A stretch of 64,000 bases of DNA from Blastococcus carthaginiensis (GCF_030731085.1 NZ_JASNFN010000014.1:104383-168382), one strand, 5' to 3'; positions 17,773 to 26,506 are shown, counted from the stretch's first letter. A program made the numbers and translations. Notes: a model not told the origin generated them from the sequence alone.

Positions 17773-17885
17773 CCCCGCCGCACCCGGTCACGGCGGATCT
17801 GTGGACGAGCGGCCCGGCTGTGGACGGACCGGGGCCCGATCCGCGGGCGGTTCGGCACCCTGTGCCGGTGCCGCCCCGTTCGCGA

Positions 17886-18779
17886 TCAGCCCGCGCTCTC
17901 GCCCGCGTCGCCGGCCGGTGGCTCCGCCGGCTCGGGACCCGTGGAGACGACCACCCCGACAGCTCCGGGCCCCACGTGCGCGCCGATCGCGGCGCCGAGC
18001 TCGCTCACGTGCAGCTCGCGCAGCCGGGGCACGCGCGCCCGCAGCTCGGCCACCAGCCGGTCGGCGCGCTCGGCGGCGGCGAGGTGGTGCACGGCGAGGC
18101 GCACCTCCCGCTCCCCCGCGTGCTCGACGACGTGCTGCACGAGGTGGGCCAGCGCCCGCGCCGAGGTGCGCACCTTCTCCAGCGGCACCACCCGGCCGTC
18201 GACCACGTGCAGCACCGGCTTGACCGCCAGCGCCGAACCGAGGACGGCGGCCGCCGAGCCGATCCGCCCGCCGCGGCGCAGGTGCTCCAGCGTGTCGACC
18301 ACGAACAGGGTGCGGGTGCGCGCGGCGGCGTCCACCGCGATCCGCCGCACCGTGTCGCCGTCGGCACCCCCGGCGGCCGCCCGGGCTGCTTCCAGCACCG
18401 CGAAGCCGGTGCCCATGGCCGCCGAGCGGGAGTCGACGACGGAGACGATGTGCTCCCCCACCTGCGAGGCGGCGACGCGGGCGGCGTCCCAGGTGCCGGA
18501 GAGCTCGGCGGACAGGTGCACCGACACGATCCGGTCGGCTCCCCCGTCCAGCGCGGCGCGGTAGGCGGCGACGAAGTCCCCCGGCGTGGGCCGCGACGTC
18601 GACACCCGCTGGCCCCGCGTCGACAGCGCCTTCGCCACGTCCTCGGAGCTGACGTCCTCGCCCTCGCGCCCCGACCGGCCGGCCAGGACGACGTAGAGCG
18701 GGACTACCCGGACGCCGAGCTCGTCCGCGAGCGCGCGCGGCAGGTAGGCCGTCGAATCGGCGAGGACGGCGACGGGCAT
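17886..18779 (-). CDS. DegV family fatty-acid-binding protein
   Basis: A 297-residue soluble protein starting MPVAVLADSTAYLP, the DegV N-terminus whose Asp-Ser/Thr residues line the lipid site. STSRPTPGDFVAAY, SVHLSAELSGTWDAA and VDTLEHLRRGGRI follow, all conserved. DegV (FakB-type) proteins bind a fatty acid and present it to FakA kinase in firmicutes. In actinobacteria the role is less clear, and no fakA is visible in this window. The gene is 113 bases from comEA and is followed upstream by the phosphatase-like gene on the same strand. The C-terminal tail is acidic and low in complexity. Confidence 0.9.
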   Translation of the reverse strand: MPVAVLADSTAYLPRALADELGVRVVPLYVVLAGRSGREGEDVSSEDVAKALSTRGQRVSTSRPTPGDFVAAYRAALDGGADRIVSVHLSAELSGTWDAARVAASQVGEHIVSVVDSRSAAMGTGFAVLEAARAAAGGADGDTVRRIAVDAAARTRTLFVVDTLEHLRRGGRIGSAAAVLGSALAVKPVLHVVDGRVVPLEKVRTSARALAHLVQHVVEHAGEREVRLAVHHLAAAERADRLVAELRARVPRLRELHVSELGAAIGAHVGPGAVGVVVSTGPEPAEPPAGDAGESAG

Positions 18780-18834
18780 TCGGCGAGGCTAACCGCCGCC
18801 GCGCCCCGGGGCCCTGCGCGGTGGCGCCGGCCGG

Positions 18835-19596
18835 TCAGCCGACCGCGTCGGCGTCCTGGGCCGGACCGTCGCCCGGCCGGTCACCGGCCGCGCCGGGAGC
18901 GCCCTGTTCGGGGTCGGCGCGGAGCCGCTCCGGGCCGGGTGCGGCCAGCCCCTCGGGGAGCGGACCGGCCGATGCGTTGTGCCGCAGCAGCCGCCACCGG
19001 CCGCTCTGCCGGGCCAGCTCGCTCCACGCGCAGTTGCCCAGCGGCCCGAACACCCGCCGGTGGTCGGGGCCCAGCTCCAGCAGCGTCTCGATCATCCGGC
19101 CGCTGGTACCACCGTGGGTCACCACCACGGCCAGGTCGGCCGGCGGCAGGTCGGCGAGCGCGGCCAGCACCCGGGCGACGACCGCCGGGGCCTCCTCACC
19201 GCCGCGGCCGCGCACCGGGCGCCCGGCCAGCCAGTCCGCGTACTGGTCGGGGTACCGGTCGGCGACCTCGTCCCTGGTCAGGCCCTCCCAGGAGCCCATG
19301 CCGTGCTCGCGCAGCCGGGAGTCCAGCCGCAGCGGCACGTCCAGCAGCGAGGTCAGGGCCCGGGCGGTGTCCGCCGCACGGCCGAGGTCGCTGGCGACCA
19401 CCGCGGTGGACCGCTTCCCGAGCCCGGCGGCCGCCACGAGGTGCGGCGCGGCGTGGGCCGCCTGGGCCCGCCCGACGTCGTCCAGCGGCGGGTCGAGCTG
19501 CCCCTGGAACCGTCCGGCCGCATTCCACCCGGTCCGCCCGTGCCGCCAGACGACCAGTCGGGTCACCGGCAGCTCGGGCAGGGCCGGGGCCGTCAC
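18835..19596 (-). CDS. Histidine phosphatase (phosphoglycerate-mutase-like) family protein
   Basis: A 253-residue member of the RHG phosphatase superfamily. LVVWRHGRTGWNAAGRFQGQ (residues 14-33) contains the catalytic RHG. The second half has the partner histidine in VVVTHGGTSGRMIETLL, and the middle acid residue is in LREHGMGSWEGLT. These proteins form a phospho-histidine and act on varied phosphate esters. In actinobacteria this gene commonly follows nadD and rsfS, as here, where its GTG start overlaps the rsfS stop by four bases. In some species it is annotated as glucosyl-3-phosphoglycerate phosphatase, which remains only a possibility here. The C-terminal 40 residues are a disordered Pro/Gly/Ala tail. 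Confidence 0.88.
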   Translation of the reverse strand: MTAPALPELPVTRLVVWRHGRTGWNAAGRFQGQLDPPLDDVGRAQAAHAAPHLVAAAGLGKRSTAVVASDLGRAADTARALTSLLDVPLRLDSRLREHGMGSWEGLTRDEVADRYPDQYADWLAGRPVRGRGGEEAPAVVARVLAALADLPPADLAVVVTHGGTSGRMIETLLELGPDHRRVFGPLGNCAWSELARQSGRWRLLRHNASAGPLPEGLAAPGPERLRADPEQGAPGAAGDRPGDGPAQDADAVG

Positions 19597-20024
19597 TGGC
19601 CGGCCGTCTCCGCGACGGACGGGGAGCCGGGGTCTGCCGCGTCACCCGTGCCGGACGCGGGACGGGCAGCGTCGGTGAAGGGGATGGCGGGGCAGTCCTT
19701 CCACAACCGCTCGAGGGCGTAGTAGGCCCGCTCCTCGGCGTGCTGCACGTGCACCACCACGTCGACGAAGTCCAGCAGCACCCAGCGGGCCTCGGCGACG
19801 CCCTCGCGGCGGACCGGCTTGACGCCGTGCTCCCGGAGCCGCTCCTCGACCTCGCCGACGATGGCCTGGACCTGCCGCTCGTTGGGTGCGGAGGCGAGGA
19901 CGAACGCGTCGGTGATGGCGAGCCGATCGCTGACGTCGACGATGGTGACGTCGGTGGCCAGCTTGTCCGCGGCTGCCTGGGCGGCGCGCAGCGCGGTCTC
20001 CCGGGCCTCGGGCGAGGCGGTCAT
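19593..20024 (-). CDS. rsfS: Ribosome silencing factor RsfS
   Basis: RsfS (DUF143/Iojap family) binds ribosomal protein L14 and blocks joining of the subunits when nutrients are scarce. The 143-residue product has the family core TDVTIVDVSDRLAITDAFVLASAPNERQVQAIVGEVEERL and ARWVLLDFVDVVVHVQHAEERAYYALERLW. ATG 20024 overlaps the nadD stop (ATGA). The nadD-rsfS-phosphatase order is widespread in actinobacteria. The last 25 residues are a nonconserved tail. Confidence 0.95.
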   Translation of the reverse strand: MTASPEARETALRAAQAAADKLATDVTIVDVSDRLAITDAFVLASAPNERQVQAIVGEVEERLREHGVKPVRREGVAEARWVLLDFVDVVVHVQHAEERAYYALERLWKDCPAIPFTDAARPASGTGDAADPGSPSVAETAGQ

Positions 20025-20764
20025 TCGGGCACCTCCTGGAGGTGGGACGTCGTGGGTGGGGTGCGCGAGCCGGACGGTCCGGGGGTGGTCCCCGGCCCGG
20101 CCGGCGGGCGATCGTAGGTGGGGCGGTCGCCCGCCGGGCGGTCGTCGCGGACGAGCCCGGTGGCCGGGCGCCGCGCGGTGCTCCGGTAGAGGCCGCGCTT
20201 CTCGATGTACTGGACGACGCCGTCGGGCACGAGGTACCAGACCGGCATCCCGCGGCCCACGCGATCGCGGCAGTCGCTGGAGCTGATCGCGAGCGCGGGG
20301 ATCTCCACGAGGCTGACCCCGCCCTCGGGCAGGTGGCTGTCGGCCAGCGTGTACCCCGGCCGCGTCACGCCGATGAAGTGGGCCAGGTCGAAGCACCGGG
20401 CGCCGTCGCGCCAGGTCATGATCTGGGCCAGGGCGTCGGCGCCGGTGATGAAGAACAGCTCCGCCCCCGGGCGCTGGGCCTGGAGGTCGGTGAGGGTGTC
20501 GAAGGTGTACGTGGGACCGCCCCGGTCGATGTCGACCCGGCTCACGGAGAACCGCGGGTTGGACGCCGTCGCGATCACGGTCATGAGGTAGCGGTCCTCG
20601 GCCGGGCTGACCTGCTCGTCGCTCTTCTGCCACGGCTCGCCGGTGGGCACGAACACGACCTCGTCGAGCCCGAACAGCCCGGCCACCTCGCTGGCGGCGA
20701 CCAGGTGCCCGTGGTGGATGGGATCGAAGGTCCCACCCATCACGCCGACTCGTCGCCCCGCCAC
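20021..20764 (-). CDS. nadD: Nicotinate-nucleotide adenylyltransferase
   Basis: NadD makes deamido-NAD from nicotinate mononucleotide and ATP. The nucleotidyltransferase signature GGTFDPIHHGHL lies close to the N-terminus, followed by FVPTGEPWQKSDEQVSPAEDRYLM and the second ATP motif ISSSDCRDRVGRG. I chose GTG 20764 (VAGRRVGVMGGTFD), giving 247 residues; ATG 20740 is the next option. The open frame continues upstream to 21016 through the 40-bp tandem repeat, producing Cys/Arg-rich nonsense that I regard as noncoding. The C-terminal 45 residues are a low-complexity Pro/Thr/Arg tail not found in the family. Confidence 0.93.
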   Translation of the reverse strand: MAGRRVGVMGGTFDPIHHGHLVAASEVAGLFGLDEVVFVPTGEPWQKSDEQVSPAEDRYLMTVIATASNPRFSVSRVDIDRGGPTYTFDTLTDLQAQRPGAELFFITGADALAQIMTWRDGARCFDLAHFIGVTRPGYTLADSHLPEGGVSLVEIPALAISSSDCRDRVGRGMPVWYLVPDGVVQYIEKRGLYRSTARRPATGLVRDDRPAGDRPTYDRPPAGPGTTPGPSGSRTPPTTSHLQEVPE

Positions 20765-20840
20765 CGGCCGAGCGTATCCGGGCCGCGCCGGGGGGCGCCG
20801 GGAGGACCGGCCCCGTGCGGGACCGGCCGGCTGCCGCCAC

Positions 20841-20980
20841 GTCGACACGGCGACACGGCGACACGGCGACACGGCGACAGGTCGCCCGGTCGGCACGGCG
20901 GCACGGCGGCACGGCGACAGGTCGCCCGGTCGGCACGGCGGCACGGCGGCACGGCGACAGGTCGCCCGGTCGGCACGGTG
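20841..20980. repeat. Tandem repeats upstream of nadD (8-bp and 40-bp units)
   Basis: Four copies of the 8-base unit CGACACGG (about 20843-20875) run into a 40-base unit that is exact at 20881-20920 and 20921-20960 and starts a third time at 20961. Each 40-base unit is built from CGGCACGG steps and ends GACAGGTCGCCCGGT. It lies between the VWA gene terminator and nadD. The units have no spacers of CRISPR type. Confidence 0.9.
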
Positions 20981-20986
20981 ACAGGT

Positions 20987-21033
20987 CGCTCTCGCGATCT
21001 CTCGACGTGCCAGCACGTCGAGAGATCAGAGCG
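20987..21033 (-). terminator. Hairpin at the end of the VWA gene
   Basis: A perfect 15-bp stem (20996-21010 with 21013-21027, loop CA) plus an outer CGCTCT/AGAGCG pairing. The right arm includes the VWA gene stop codon at 21026-21028. No T tract. Confidence 0.75.
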
Positions 21034-22453
21034 TGGTGACGAAGTCGGCCAGCTGCGCGGCGTTGCGGCACTCGACCATGTCGATCACCTCGCCGTACCG
21101 CTCGGCCGCGGAGTCGCCGCTGCCCCACAGCCGGCGCGGCTCGGGGTTCAGCCAGTGCGCCGAGCGGGCCTTGCCCACGAGCCCGGCCAGCACCGGGACC
21201 CCGGGCTGCCGGTAGTTGGTGCGCCCGTCGCCGAGCACCAGCAGCGACGTCTTCGGCCCGATCGCCGAGGTCCAGCGGTCGGCGAACACCTCGAACGCGG
21301 TGCCGTAGTCGCTGTGCCCGTCGAAGCCCACGACCTGCGCCTCCCGGCCGATCCGCGCGATCGCGTCGGCGACGTCGACCCCCGGGCTGAAGAACCGGGT
21401 CACCTCGTCGGTGGAGTCGACGAACGCGAACGCCCGCACGCCGGTGAAGTGCTCGCGCAGCGCCTGGGTGAGCATCAGCGTGAAGTGGCTGAAGCCGGCC
21501 ACCGAGCCGCTGATGTCGCAGAGCACGACCAGCTCGGGCTTGTGCACCTTGCGCGGCCGGTGGTGGGTGACGACGGGGACGCCCCCGGTGCCCAGCGAGG
21601 CGCGCACGGTCTTGCGGAAGTCCAGCCGGCCCTGGCGCCCCATCTTCCGGCGGGCCGACAGCCGGACGGCGAGCCGGCGGGCCAGCGGGGCCACCGACCG
21701 CCGCAGCTCGGCCAGATCGGCCGACTGTGCGCGCAGGAAGTCGACCTGGTCGGCGAGCGGCCGGACGGCGTTCTTCGCCACCCGGTCGCGCCCCTTCTCC
21801 GCCGCCGTGCGCCGGCGCACCTCGGCCTCGACCGCCGTCCGGAAGGCCGCCAGCCGGTCGCGCACCGTCTGCCGCGCCACCTGCTCGGCCAGCCCGCCGC
21901 GCCCGCCGTCACCGAGCAGCCCGGCGAGCAGCTGCGCCACCAGCGTGTCCGGCGAGAGCGCCCGCATCACCCGGTAGCTGAAGTAGGACTGCCCCGAGGG
22001 CGTCGGCTGCCCCTGGCCCAGCTGGTCCACGGCGTCCCGCGCGAACCGGCGCAGGGCCTCGGGGTCGCCGTCGGTCAGCAGCCGCAGCAGCTCGGCCCGC
22101 ATGAGCTCGGCGAGCGCGGCGTCGTCCGGCACGTCCAGCGTGGACTCCCCCGGCTCGCCCGCGCCGTCGCCGTCTTCCGCCTCCGGCGCCGGCCGGTCGC
22201 CCAGCGGCCACCACAGGTCGAACAGGACGTCGTAGGCATCGCGCTGGGCCGCCCGCTGGAGCAGCACCGCGGCCAGCCCGTGGCGCAGCTGCTCGCGGTC
22301 GAGCAGGTCCACGACGGTGAGGATCTCCGCGGCGTCGACGGCCTGGCTGATGCCGACCGGGATGCCGGCCTCGCGGACCGCCCGCACGAACCCGTCCAGG
22401 TGCCCGACGAGCCCCCCGGGCTCCGTCGGGTTCCCCTGCGGAGCAGCGTGCAT
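21026..22453 (-). CDS. VWA (CoxE-like) domain protein
   Basis: A 475-residue cytoplasmic protein. The C-terminal half is a von Willebrand A domain of the CoxE type: LVVLCDISGSVAGFSHFTLML holds the metal-ion-dependent adhesion site DxSxS near residue 315, and later LGDGRTNYRQPG supplies another metal-site segment. The N-terminal half is helical, with Gly/Glu-rich insertions. Such proteins work with MoxR AAA ATPases as chaperone pairs that insert cofactors or remodel targets. The ATG overlaps the MoxR stop by one base (TGATG), which makes the pairing explicit. The target is unknown; nothing like a carbon monoxide dehydrogenase is nearby. Confidence 0.9.
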   Translation of the reverse strand: MHAAPQGNPTEPGGLVGHLDGFVRAVREAGIPVGISQAVDAAEILTVVDLLDREQLRHGLAAVLLQRAAQRDAYDVLFDLWWPLGDRPAPEAEDGDGAGEPGESTLDVPDDAALAELMRAELLRLLTDGDPEALRRFARDAVDQLGQGQPTPSGQSYFSYRVMRALSPDTLVAQLLAGLLGDGGRGGLAEQVARQTVRDRLAAFRTAVEAEVRRRTAAEKGRDRVAKNAVRPLADQVDFLRAQSADLAELRRSVAPLARRLAVRLSARRKMGRQGRLDFRKTVRASLGTGGVPVVTHHRPRKVHKPELVVLCDISGSVAGFSHFTLMLTQALREHFTGVRAFAFVDSTDEVTRFFSPGVDVADAIARIGREAQVVGFDGHSDYGTAFEVFADRWTSAIGPKTSLLVLGDGRTNYRQPGVPVLAGLVGKARSAHWLNPEPRRLWGSGDSAAERYGEVIDMVECRNAAQLADFVTTL

Positions 22454-23340
22454 CAGTTCAGCCGCAGCTCGGCCGCGGCCCGGGTCTGGTCGCTGGCGTG
22501 CTTGAGCACGACGCCGAGCGTCGCGGCCATCGCCGGCTCGTCGAGGGTGTCCAGACCGAGCTCCAGCAGCGTCTGCGCCCAGTCGAGGGTCTCCGAGATC
22601 GACGGCGACTTCTTCAGCTCCAGCCCGCGGAGCGCCCGCACCGTCGCGACCAGCTGGTCGGCCAGCCCCGAGGCGAGGTCGGGCACGCGGGACAGCACGA
22701 TCTCCCGCTCCCGCTCGGCGCTCGGGTAGTCCAGCGCCAGGTACAGGCAGCGCCGCTTGAGCGCCTCGGAGAGCTCACGCGTGGCGTTGGAGGTGAGGAC
22801 GACGGTCGGCCGGCGGGTCGCGGTGACCGTGCCGAGCTCGGGGATGGTGACCTGGAAGTCGCTGAGCACCTCCAGCAGCAGGCCCTCCACCTCGACGTCG
22901 GCCTTGTCGGTCTCGTCGATGAGCAGCACGGTCGGCTCGGTGCGACGGATCGCGGTGAGCAGCGGCCGGGCGAGCAGGAACTCCTCGCCGAAGATGTCGT
23001 CGTGGACGGTGTCCCAGTCCGCGCCCCCCTCGGCCTGCGACGCCTGGATGCGCAGCAGCTGCTTCTTGTAGTTCCACTCGTACAGCGCGCGGGCCTCGTC
23101 CAGACCCTCGTAGCACTGCAGCCGGATGAGCTCGGACCCGGTGGCGGCGGCCAGCGCCTTGGCCAGCTCGGTCTTGCCCGTGCCCGCCGGCCCCTCCACC
23201 AATAGCGGCTTGCCCAGGCGGTCGGCGAGGAAGACCGTCGTCGCGATCTGGGCGTCGGGCAGGTAGCCGGCGGTGGACAGCCGCTTGCTGACGTCCGCGA
23301 CCGACGAGAAGTTCGGGGACTGCGACGGCGGGCGGGGCAT
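22453..23340 (-). CDS. MoxR-family AAA ATPase
   Basis: A 295-residue AAA+ protein with Walker A EGPAGTGKT (residues 49-57), Walker B VLLIDETDKAD and the sensor/arginine-finger segment TSNATRELSEALKRRCLYLALDYPS, all as in MoxR. MoxR ATPases act as chaperones with VWA-domain partners, and such a partner is encoded immediately downstream with a one-base overlap. proA lies 24 bases upstream on the same strand, so transcription may begin at proA. The substrate is not evident from the neighbourhood. Confidence 0.92.
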   Translation of the reverse strand: MPRPPSQSPNFSSVADVSKRLSTAGYLPDAQIATTVFLADRLGKPLLVEGPAGTGKTELAKALAAATGSELIRLQCYEGLDEARALYEWNYKKQLLRIQASQAEGGADWDTVHDDIFGEEFLLARPLLTAIRRTEPTVLLIDETDKADVEVEGLLLEVLSDFQVTIPELGTVTATRRPTVVLTSNATRELSEALKRRCLYLALDYPSAEREREIVLSRVPDLASGLADQLVATVRALRGLELKKSPSISETLDWAQTLLELGLDTLDEPAMAATLGVVLKHASDQTRAAAELRLN

Positions 23341-23364
23341 GCGGCTCCTCGAGAGGGGGCGGGG

Positions 23365-24618
23365 TCAGCGCGTGTGGCCGGACCCCGTGACGACGTAGGT
23401 GGTCGAGGTGAGCTCGGGCAGGCCGAGCGGGCCCCGGGCGTGCAGCTTCTGGGTGGAGATACCGATCTCGGCGCCGAAGCCGAACTCGCCGCCGTCGGTG
23501 AACCGGGTGGAGGCGTTGACCAGCACGGCGGCGGCGTCCACCCCGGCGGTGAACTCGGCGATGGCGCGGGCGGAGTCGGCGACGATCGCCTCGGTGTGGC
23601 CGGTGCTCCACCGCGCGATGTGGTCCAGCGCCTGCGGCAGGTCGTCGACGACCCGCACCGCCATGTCCATCGACAGGTACTCGGTGCCCCAGTCCTCGTC
23701 GGTGGCCGGGACGACCCCGTCGTGGGCCGAGCGGGCGGCGTCGTCGCCGTGCAGCGCGACCCCGGCGTCGGCGAGCGCCGCCAGCAGCCGCGGCAGGAAC
23801 GGCACGTCGCGGTGCACCAGCAGCGTCTCGGCGCTGTTGCAGACGCTCACCCGGTGGGTCTTGGAGTTGAGCACGACCGCCTCGGCGATCTCCGGGTCGG
23901 CCGAGGCGTCGACGTAGACGTGGCAGTTGCCCTCGCCGGTCTCGATCACCGGCACCCGCGACTCCCGGACGACCCGCTGGATCAGCGAGGCGCCGCCGCG
24001 CGGGATGACGACGTCGACGAGGCCTCGCGCGTTCAGCAGCTCCCCCACCGACGCGCGGTCGGCCGGGAGGAGCTCGACGAAGCCGGCGGGCAGACCCGCC
24101 TTCTCCCCCGCCTCGGCGAGGACGGCGAGCAGCGCGGTGTTGGTGCCGAACGCCGAGGCCGAGCCGCGCAGCAGCGCCGCGTTACCGCTCTTGAGGCAGA
24201 GCCCGGCGGCGTCGACGGTCACGTTGGGCCGGGCCTCGTAAATGATGCCGACGACGCCGAGCGGCACGCGGACCTGCTTGAGCTCCAGGCCGTTGGCCAG
24301 CCGGGAGCCGCGGACGACGTCGCCTACCGGGTCGGGCAGCGCGACCAGCTGGCGCAGCGCCTCGGCGACCCCGGCGACCCGGCCGGCGTCCAGCCGCAGC
24401 CGGTCGACGATCGCCTCGGGCGTGCCGTCGGCCCGCGCCGCGGCGACGTCGGCCGCGTTGGCGGTCAGGATCTCGTCGGTGCGCTCCACCAGCGCCTCGG
24501 CCATCGCCGTCAGCGCGGCGTCCTTGGTGTCCGTCGGCAGGGTGCGGAGCACCCGGGAGGCAGCCTTCACGCGCAGCGCGGCGGCACCGATCAGCGGCAG
24601 GCCGGAGATGTCGGACAC
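23365..24618 (-). CDS. proA: Glutamate-5-semialdehyde dehydrogenase (gamma-glutamyl phosphate reductase)
   Basis: ProA reduces gamma-glutamyl phosphate to glutamate semialdehyde with NADPH in proline synthesis, acting after ProB (encoded at 28592-29716). The 417-residue product has the aldehyde-dehydrogenase fold: VPLGVVGIIYEARPNVTVDAAGLCLKSGNA, the catalytic Cys260 in VSVCNSAETLL, and GFGAEIGISTQKLHARGP at the end. Start GTG 24618. It is divergent from the zinc-uptake operon, with 85 bases between starts. proA and proB are not adjacent here, which is common in actinobacteria. Confidence 0.96.
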   Translation of the reverse strand: MSDISGLPLIGAAALRVKAASRVLRTLPTDTKDAALTAMAEALVERTDEILTANAADVAAARADGTPEAIVDRLRLDAGRVAGVAEALRQLVALPDPVGDVVRGSRLANGLELKQVRVPLGVVGIIYEARPNVTVDAAGLCLKSGNAALLRGSASAFGTNTALLAVLAEAGEKAGLPAGFVELLPADRASVGELLNARGLVDVVIPRGGASLIQRVVRESRVPVIETGEGNCHVYVDASADPEIAEAVVLNSKTHRVSVCNSAETLLVHRDVPFLPRLLAALADAGVALHGDDAARSAHDGVVPATDEDWGTEYLSMDMAVRVVDDLPQALDHIARWSTGHTEAIVADSARAIAEFTAGVDAAAVLVNASTRFTDGGEFGFGAEIGISTQKLHARGPLGLPELTSTTYVVTGSGHTR

Positions 24619-24690
24619 ACCGAGATCTTACGCGCGCGCCGGGACGGGTCCTCCGGCGCGACCCGGGACCGGCCCAGCCGACCGTTGTGC

Positions 24691-24703
24691 GAGAATGATT
24701 CTC
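24691..24703. promoter_or_regulatory. Zur operator
   Basis: GAGAATGATTCTC is a perfect 6-1-6 palindrome immediately before the znuA start codon. AATGATT is the core of actinobacterial Zur boxes, and the operon's last gene is a Zur repressor. Its position against the start codon suggests a promoter very close by and a short or absent leader. Confidence 0.85.
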
Positions 24704-25657
24704 ATGCACATGACGTCGATCCGCCGCAGCGCGGTCGTGCTCGGTTCGGCCACCTGCCTGCTGCTCACCGGGTGCGGGGACGCGGGGACCGGCGGCGGAC
24801 CGGGCGAGCGACAGCTGTCCGTGCTCGCCGGCTTCTACCCGCTGCAGTGGGCCGCCGAGCGCGTCGGCGGCGAGCGCGTGTCGGTCACCTCGGCCACCCC
24901 GCCCGGCGCCGAGCCGCACGACCTCGAGCTCACGCCGCAGGACGTCGCCGCGATCTCCGAGGCGGACCTGGTCGTCCACGTCGAGGGTTTCCAGCCCGGC
25001 CTGGACGAGGCGGTCGCCTCCGAGGCCGCCGATGCCGCCTGGGACGCGGGGCAGGCGGCCGACCTGTCGCTGACGACCACCGGGGAGGACGACCACGCCC
25101 ACGAGGGCGAGGAGGAGCACGCCGAGGAGGGTGCATCGGTCGACCCGCACTTCTGGCTGGACCCCACCCGCCTGGCCGACGTCGCCGACGCGCTCGCCGA
25201 GCGGCTCACCGAGCTGGACCCGGACGGCGCGGACACCTACGCGGGCAACGCCGCGGCGCTGCGCGCCGACCTGGAGGCCCTCGACGCGGAGGTGCAGGAG
25301 GCGCTCTCGGGCTGCGCGGTGGACACCCTGGTGACGAGCCACGACGCCTTCGGCTACCTCGGCGACCGCTACGGTCTGGACGTGGTCGGCATCAACGGTC
25401 TCAGCCCGACGCAGGAGCCCAGCGCGGCCCAGCTCGCCGAGATCACCGAGCTGGTGGCCGACCGCGGCATCACCACCGTCTACACCGAGACGCTCGTCGA
25501 CCCGGCGGTGGCCGAGACCGTGGCCGCGGAGGCCGGCGTCGAGACCGCCGTCCTCGACCCGCTCGAGGGCCTGACCGACGAGTCGGCCGGCGAGGACTAC
25601 CTCGAGGTCATGCGCGCCAACCTGGCCACCCTGCAGGAGGGTCAGAACTGCTCGTGA
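24704..25657 (+). CDS. znuA: Zinc ABC transporter, substrate-binding lipoprotein
   Basis: A cluster A-I (TroA-like) metal-binding lipoprotein of 317 residues. The lipobox is LLLTGC (Cys24). The mature protein has PPGAEPHDLELT, the His/Asp/Glu-rich loop DDHAHEGEEEHAEE (residues about 127-140), and VDPHFWLDP, which together point to zinc. Later ligand segments are VTSHDAFGYLGDRYGL and YTETLVDPAVAE. ATG 24704 and ATG 24710 are both possible starts, directly after the Zur box. The stop overlaps the znuC start (GTGA). It should capture Zn(II) outside the membrane and deliver it to ZnuB. Confidence 0.93.
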   Translation: MHMTSIRRSAVVLGSATCLLLTGCGDAGTGGGPGERQLSVLAGFYPLQWAAERVGGERVSVTSATPPGAEPHDLELTPQDVAAISEADLVVHVEGFQPGLDEAVASEAADAAWDAGQAADLSLTTTGEDDHAHEGEEEHAEEGASVDPHFWLDPTRLADVADALAERLTELDPDGADTYAGNAAALRADLEALDAEVQEALSGCAVDTLVTSHDAFGYLGDRYGLDVVGINGLSPTQEPSAAQLAEITELVADRGITTVYTETLVDPAVAETVAAEAGVETAVLDPLEGLTDESAGEDYLEVMRANLATLQEGQNCS

Positions 25658-26505
25658 CCGGCCGCACCCTCGCCGGGCAGCACCCGACGCAGCCCGGTCG
25701 TGATCTCGCGATCGGGCTCCGCGGCGCCAGCATCGGCTACGGCGACGTTCCCGTGGTCCAGGACGTCGACCTCACCGTGCGCCCCGGCGAGGCGATCGCC
25801 GTCCTGGGGTCCAACGGATCGGGGAAGACCACCCTCGCGCGCGGCCTGCTCGGCCTGGCCTCCGTGCTCGGCGGGGAGGTGACGGCGCTCGGCGCGCCCG
25901 TGGGGCGGCTACGCGAGCGGGGCCGGGTCGGCTACGTGCCGCAGCGGCACACGGTGAGCGGTGCCGTGCCGGCCACCGTCCGCGAGGTGGTCGGCGTCGG
26001 CCGGCTCGCCCGGCGCGGGCTGCTCGGCCGGCCGACGGCCGCCGACCGGGTGGCGGTGGCCGACGCCATCGACGCGGTGGGGCTCGGCGACCGCGCGCGC
26101 GATCCGGTGGCCTCCCTGTCGGGCGGCCAGCAGCGCCGCGTGCTCGTGGCCCGGGCGCTGGCCGCCGAGCCGGAACTGCTGATCATGGACGAGCCGACCG
26201 CCGGGGTCGACGCCGCCAGCCAGCAGACCCTCGCCCGGGTGCTGGCCGAGGTGTCCGGGCGCGGGACGACCCTGCTGGTGGTCACGCACGAGGCGGGTCC
26301 GCTCGCCGGCCTCCTGACCCGCGCCATCGTCGTCGACCACGGGCGGATCCGCTACGACGGGCCCCTCGCCGGGGCCGGCCCGCTCGCCGGCGACGCCGGG
26401 CACCACCACCCGGGCGACGCCGAGGAGCACCAGGGGACCGCCTACCGCCAGCACCAGCCGTGGACCGCGTCCCGCCCGGTGGGCGCCCGCGACGGGGAGC
26501 AGTGA
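25654..26505 (+). CDS. znuC: Zinc ABC transporter, ATP-binding protein
   Basis: A 283-residue ABC ATPase: Walker A LGSNGSGKTT (residues 51-60), signature LSGGQQRR, Walker B LLIMDEPTAGVD and the switch His in VVTHE. Start GTG 25654 overlaps the znuA stop. After the ATPase core comes a C-terminal extension containing AGHHHPGDAEEHQ, a histidine/acid-rich segment that could buffer zinc. It is followed by znuB one base later. Confidence 0.93.
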   Translation: MTGRTLAGQHPTQPGRDLAIGLRGASIGYGDVPVVQDVDLTVRPGEAIAVLGSNGSGKTTLARGLLGLASVLGGEVTALGAPVGRLRERGRVGYVPQRHTVSGAVPATVREVVGVGRLARRGLLGRPTAADRVAVADAIDAVGLGDRARDPVASLSGGQQRRVLVARALAAEPELLIMDEPTAGVDAASQQTLARVLAEVSGRGTTLLVVTHEAGPLAGLLTRAIVVDHGRIRYDGPLAGAGPLAGDAGHHHPGDAEEHQGTAYRQHQPWTASRPVGARDGEQ

Positions 26506-26506
26506 C

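Noticed and set aside
20841..20980. Possible CRISPR array
   Set aside because: The units are contiguous tandem copies with no unique spacers, and there are no cas genes.
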